Part shown: in pieces, positions 61,988-64,000 of the stretch | Numbering within the stretch: position 1 is the first letter of the stretch | Layout: each line of letters opens with the position of its first letter | NCBI RefSeq assembly: GCF_032104385.1 | Contig: NZ_DAMCHJ010000002.1 | Location: 248,001 to 312,000 of the forward strand | Direction: 5' to 3' | Length of the DNA: 64,000 nt | Source of the DNA: Tissierella sp032104385 | GTDB lineage: Bacteria; Bacillota; Clostridia; Tissierellales; Tissierellaceae | The notes under the pieces: generated by a model | Seen by the model: only the letters and a program-made list of their open reading frames with translations | Database searches by the model: none | Told to the model about the DNA's origin: nothing | Program-made: the position numbers and the translations under genes

Positions 61988-62032
61988 GATGTTTCTGGTG
62001 TCTGATAAACATTAGAAACATCCCTTTTATTT
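61988..62032. terminator. Terminator between the exporter and the importer operons
   Basis: GATGTTTCT/AGAAACATC arms around a 17-base loop, followed by CCTTTTATTTT; it could serve both converging operons. Confidence 0.65.
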
Positions 62033-62040
62033 TCAAACTA

Positions 62041-62724
62041 TTAAACCATTAATTCCCTTTTTATTCCTTCCCTTAATTTAATCTTATTTTCTTTATTTCC
62101 ATTTAACTCTATTATCTTCTTTACTTTAGTAGGCTTTTCCGTTAGAATTATAATTCTATCTCCTAAGGTTAAAGCTTCTTCTATATCATGGGTTACTATG
62201 ATACATGTTTTGTTTTCAATTATCTTTAATCTTTTAAAAAAGTCTATTAATATCTGTTTGCTATTAATATCCAGGGATTTAAAGGGCTCGTCCATTATAA
62301 GTAATTTTGATGGATAAGAAAAGGCTCTTAATATACTTATTTTCTGTCTCATTCCACCACTTAGTTCTTTAGGATAATAGTATTTATATTCCTCTAATTT
62401 AACTAATTTTAAATATTTATCTATGGTAGCTTCAATTTGCTCTTTATCCATTTTCTTTTTTAAGACAAAAGATATATTTTCCTTTATATTCTTCCACTCA
62501 ATAAGTCTATCCTCTTGAAAAACAAAAGATATATCTTCCTTAAATCCAATTATTTCTCCTGAATTTTTCTTTATTATACCCACTATTATATTTAATAAAG
62601 TTGTTTTTCCACAGCCAGAAGGTCCTAAAATACATGTTGTTTTATTTTTAGGAAAATCAATACTAATGTTCTCTAATACTTTTAACTCACTAAAGTTTTT
62701 ATTTATATTCTTGATTTGATACAT
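62041..62724 (-). CDS. ABC importer ATPase, NitT/TauT (SsuB/TauB) type
   Basis: A 227-residue ATPase: Walker A GPSGCGKTTLLN, Q-loop VFQEDRLIEWKNI, signature LSGGMRQK, Walker B LLIMDEPFKSLD, switch His VTHDIEEAL. The VFQEDRLIEWKN phrase is characteristic of nitrate/sulfonate/taurine ATPases. The start overlaps the permease by 22 bases. Confidence 0.9.
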   Translation of the reverse strand: MYQIKNINKNFSELKVLENISIDFPKNKTTCILGPSGCGKTTLLNIIVGIIKKNSGEIIGFKEDISFVFQEDRLIEWKNIKENISFVLKKKMDKEQIEATIDKYLKLVKLEEYKYYYPKELSGGMRQKISILRAFSYPSKLLIMDEPFKSLDINSKQILIDFFKRLKIIENKTCIIVTHDIEEALTLGDRIIILTEKPTKVKKIIELNGNKENKIKLREGIKRELMV

Positions 62725-63458
62725 ATAAATTTTACCCCTTCTAATATATAATGAACTATCTTAGCAATAAGAAGAATTATTATTATCCAAGCAAAAACTC
62801 CTGAGGTGTTTAAATACATTTTCTGCAATTGAAGATTACTTCCTATGGCATATTTAGGCTGTGACAAGACTTCTCCTGCAATTACCATCTTTAAATTAAT
62901 TCCTAATGTAGAAGAAAAAACATTACTTAAATTTATAAAGATACTTGGTATATAGATATCCTTTATAATAGTCAATTTATCTGCCTTGTATATTTGTGCC
63001 ATGGCTATAATATCTTTATCTATATTTAATATCCCCTTTAAAACAGTTTCATATAATATAGGAAACACCATAATAAACCCTACAAATATTGGTACAAACT
63101 CGTTATTTAACCATATAAGGGCTAATATAATAATAGCCATAGTTGGTACTGAACTTAAAAAGTTTATTATAGGAATCATTAAATAATATATAGTTTTCGA
63201 AATACTGGAAAAAATCCCTATTATAAACGCTAAAACTAATGAAATTATAAATCCAATCAAATTCCTAAGTACAGAATAACTAATAATAGTTATAAAATTT
63301 GGATTTTTAATTATCTGTATAAAATTAGCAAAGGTATCCTTTATGGTAGGGAATATTATTTCATTATCTATAAGCTTTGATAACAATATCCATACGGATA
63401 TTATTAAAATCTTTGAAATAATAGATGGTTTTCTATCTTTCAAAATATATTCCTTCAT
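62703..63458 (-). CDS. ABC importer permease, SsuC/TauC type
   Basis: A 251-residue membrane protein with six hydrophobic segments and the BPD_transp_1 loop LSSVPTMAIIILALIWLNNE. It pairs with the ATPase downstream and the binding protein upstream, overlapping the latter by 26 bases. The substrate (sulfonate, taurine, thiamine precursor or other) cannot be told. Confidence 0.88.
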   Translation of the reverse strand: MKEYILKDRKPSIISKILIISVWILLSKLIDNEIIFPTIKDTFANFIQIIKNPNFITIISYSVLRNLIGFIISLVLAFIIGIFSSISKTIYYLMIPIINFLSSVPTMAIIILALIWLNNEFVPIFVGFIMVFPILYETVLKGILNIDKDIIAMAQIYKADKLTIIKDIYIPSIFINLSNVFSSTLGINLKMVIAGEVLSQPKYAIGSNLQLQKMYLNTSGVFAWIIIILLIAKIVHYILEGVKFICIKSRI

Positions 63459-64000
63459 CAGGTATTTTTCCTCCTATAAAATCTGGTGCAAAATCTAATA
63501 TAGCATTGTAATATGCCTTATATTCTTCTTTACTATCTTTAATATTAAAAGATTCTATATTTATCCATATAATCCCTTTTTCTAAGGTTTCTTTCTTCAC
63601 ACTAATCTCTAATACTTCAGCATATTCACCTAGCTCTTTTGGATTATCAGCTGCCCATTTTCTACTTTCTTCATATGATTTAATGAACTCTTCTACAAAA
63701 TCTCTATTATTATCTATTAAATCTTTTTTGATTATTAAACTCGCTTGAGGATAACCCTTTTCAGTTCCTGCTGCTTTAGCCCATTCTTCATTTAAGTCCA
63801 AAATTACCTTAGCATCTGATTTTTTCATCATTGCTGTGGTTAACAGAGGTTCTGCTAAAACTGCTAAATTGGTTTTTCCTCCTATAAATGCTGGGCCAAC
63901 TTCTGATGCTGCATTTAAATATGTAATCTTTACGTCTTTATTTAAATCAATACCATTTTTTGATAAAATAAAATTAAGAACTAAATCTGGAGTAAGTCCT
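63433..64000 (-). CDS. ABC importer substrate-binding protein, NitT/TauT type (5' end outside window)
   Basis: The C-terminal 188 codons are visible; the gene continues past the right edge. GLTPDLVLNFILSKNGIDLN then AASEVGPAFIGGKTNLAVLA and AEPLLTTAMMKKSDAKVIL are the NMT1/NitT-type pattern in which the second lobe closes on the ligand. It heads an operon with the permease and ATPase. Confidence 0.85.
   Translation of the reverse strand, partial: GLTPDLVLNFILSKNGIDLNKDVKITYLNAASEVGPAFIGGKTNLAVLAEPLLTTAMMKKSDAKVILDLNEEWAKAAGTEKGYPQASLIIKKDLIDNNRDFVEEFIKSYEESRKWAADNPKELGEYAEVLEISVKKETLEKGIIWINIESFNIKDSKEEYKAYYNAILDFAPDFIGGKIPDEGIYFER

Noticed and set aside
1..64000. rRNA, tRNA or insertion-sequence genes
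   Set aside because: Looked for by eye on both strands; no conserved rRNA block, clear tRNA cloverleaf or transposase was seen. A covariance-model search would be needed to exclude a tRNA.

Overview
The window is AT-rich DNA from a spore-forming, low-GC, Gram-positive anaerobe, most likely a member of the Clostridia. The evidence is AGGAGG-type ribosome sites, T-box leaders, an FMN riboswitch, rubrerythrin and ferritin genes, a cotJABC spore-coat operon and an alpha/beta-type SASP gene. A predicted selenoprotein and a YedE/TusA-like/DUF3343 operon point to a selenium user. No rRNA, tRNA or CRISPR array was seen. A 10-base run of N at 51687-51696 marks an assembly gap.

Layout. 1-5.4 kb: housekeeping and sensory genes on the minus strand (Nudix hydrolase, soluble PrpR_N-type chemoreceptor, CBS/DRTGG pyrophosphatase), ending with a short glutaredoxin-like gene whose CxxC motif reads UxxC through an in-frame TGA. 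5.4-9.9 kb: an FMN/FAD lipoprotein reductase divergent from a YesMN-type two-component pair. 10-15.7 kb: a structured leader RNA upstream of a DUF5698/DUF2179 gene, then a duplicated T-box plus binding-protein unit (specifier UUC in the first, UAC in the second) feeding one ABC permease and ATPase. 16-24 kb: glutamate racemase, diguanylate cyclase, speDE, a VanW-like protein and small proteins. 24-32 kb: a seven-gene minus-strand cluster of four B12-type radical SAM proteins, a methyltransferase and two acyltransferase-like proteins, function unknown. 32-36.9 kb: riboflavin operon under an FMN riboswitch. 37-45.3 kb: membrane proteases, a YtrA-type regulated ABC system, rubrerythrin and a four-domain persulfide-type reductase.

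The most striking region is 45.5-52.4 kb. The spore-coat gene cotJC is split. Its 5' part (65 codons) lies next to cotJB and cotJA at 51745-51940, and its 3' part (125 codons) lies about 5.9 kb away at 45502-45894. The halves are joined through identical 16-bp direct repeats (45879-45894 and 51745-51760). The DNA between them carries a large serine recombinase, a CwlC-like amidase with two SPOR repeats, a small CmpB-like membrane protein, a Spo0E-like phosphatase inside an inverted repeat, a YmaF protein and small ORFs. Joining the repeats on paper restores a 190-residue CotJC with its ExxH metal motif. The excised circle would carry a 16-8-16 near-perfect dyad typical of a serine-integrase attP. 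This looks like a sigK-skin-type intervening element that would be removed during sporulation, here in cotJC.

52.6-64 kb: SASP, ferritin, L,D-transpeptidase, a Crp-family regulator, the selenium-type YedE operon, a heterodimeric BmrCD-like multidrug exporter behind a leader peptide and two tandem terminators, and the start of a NitT/TauT-type ABC importer cut by the window edge.
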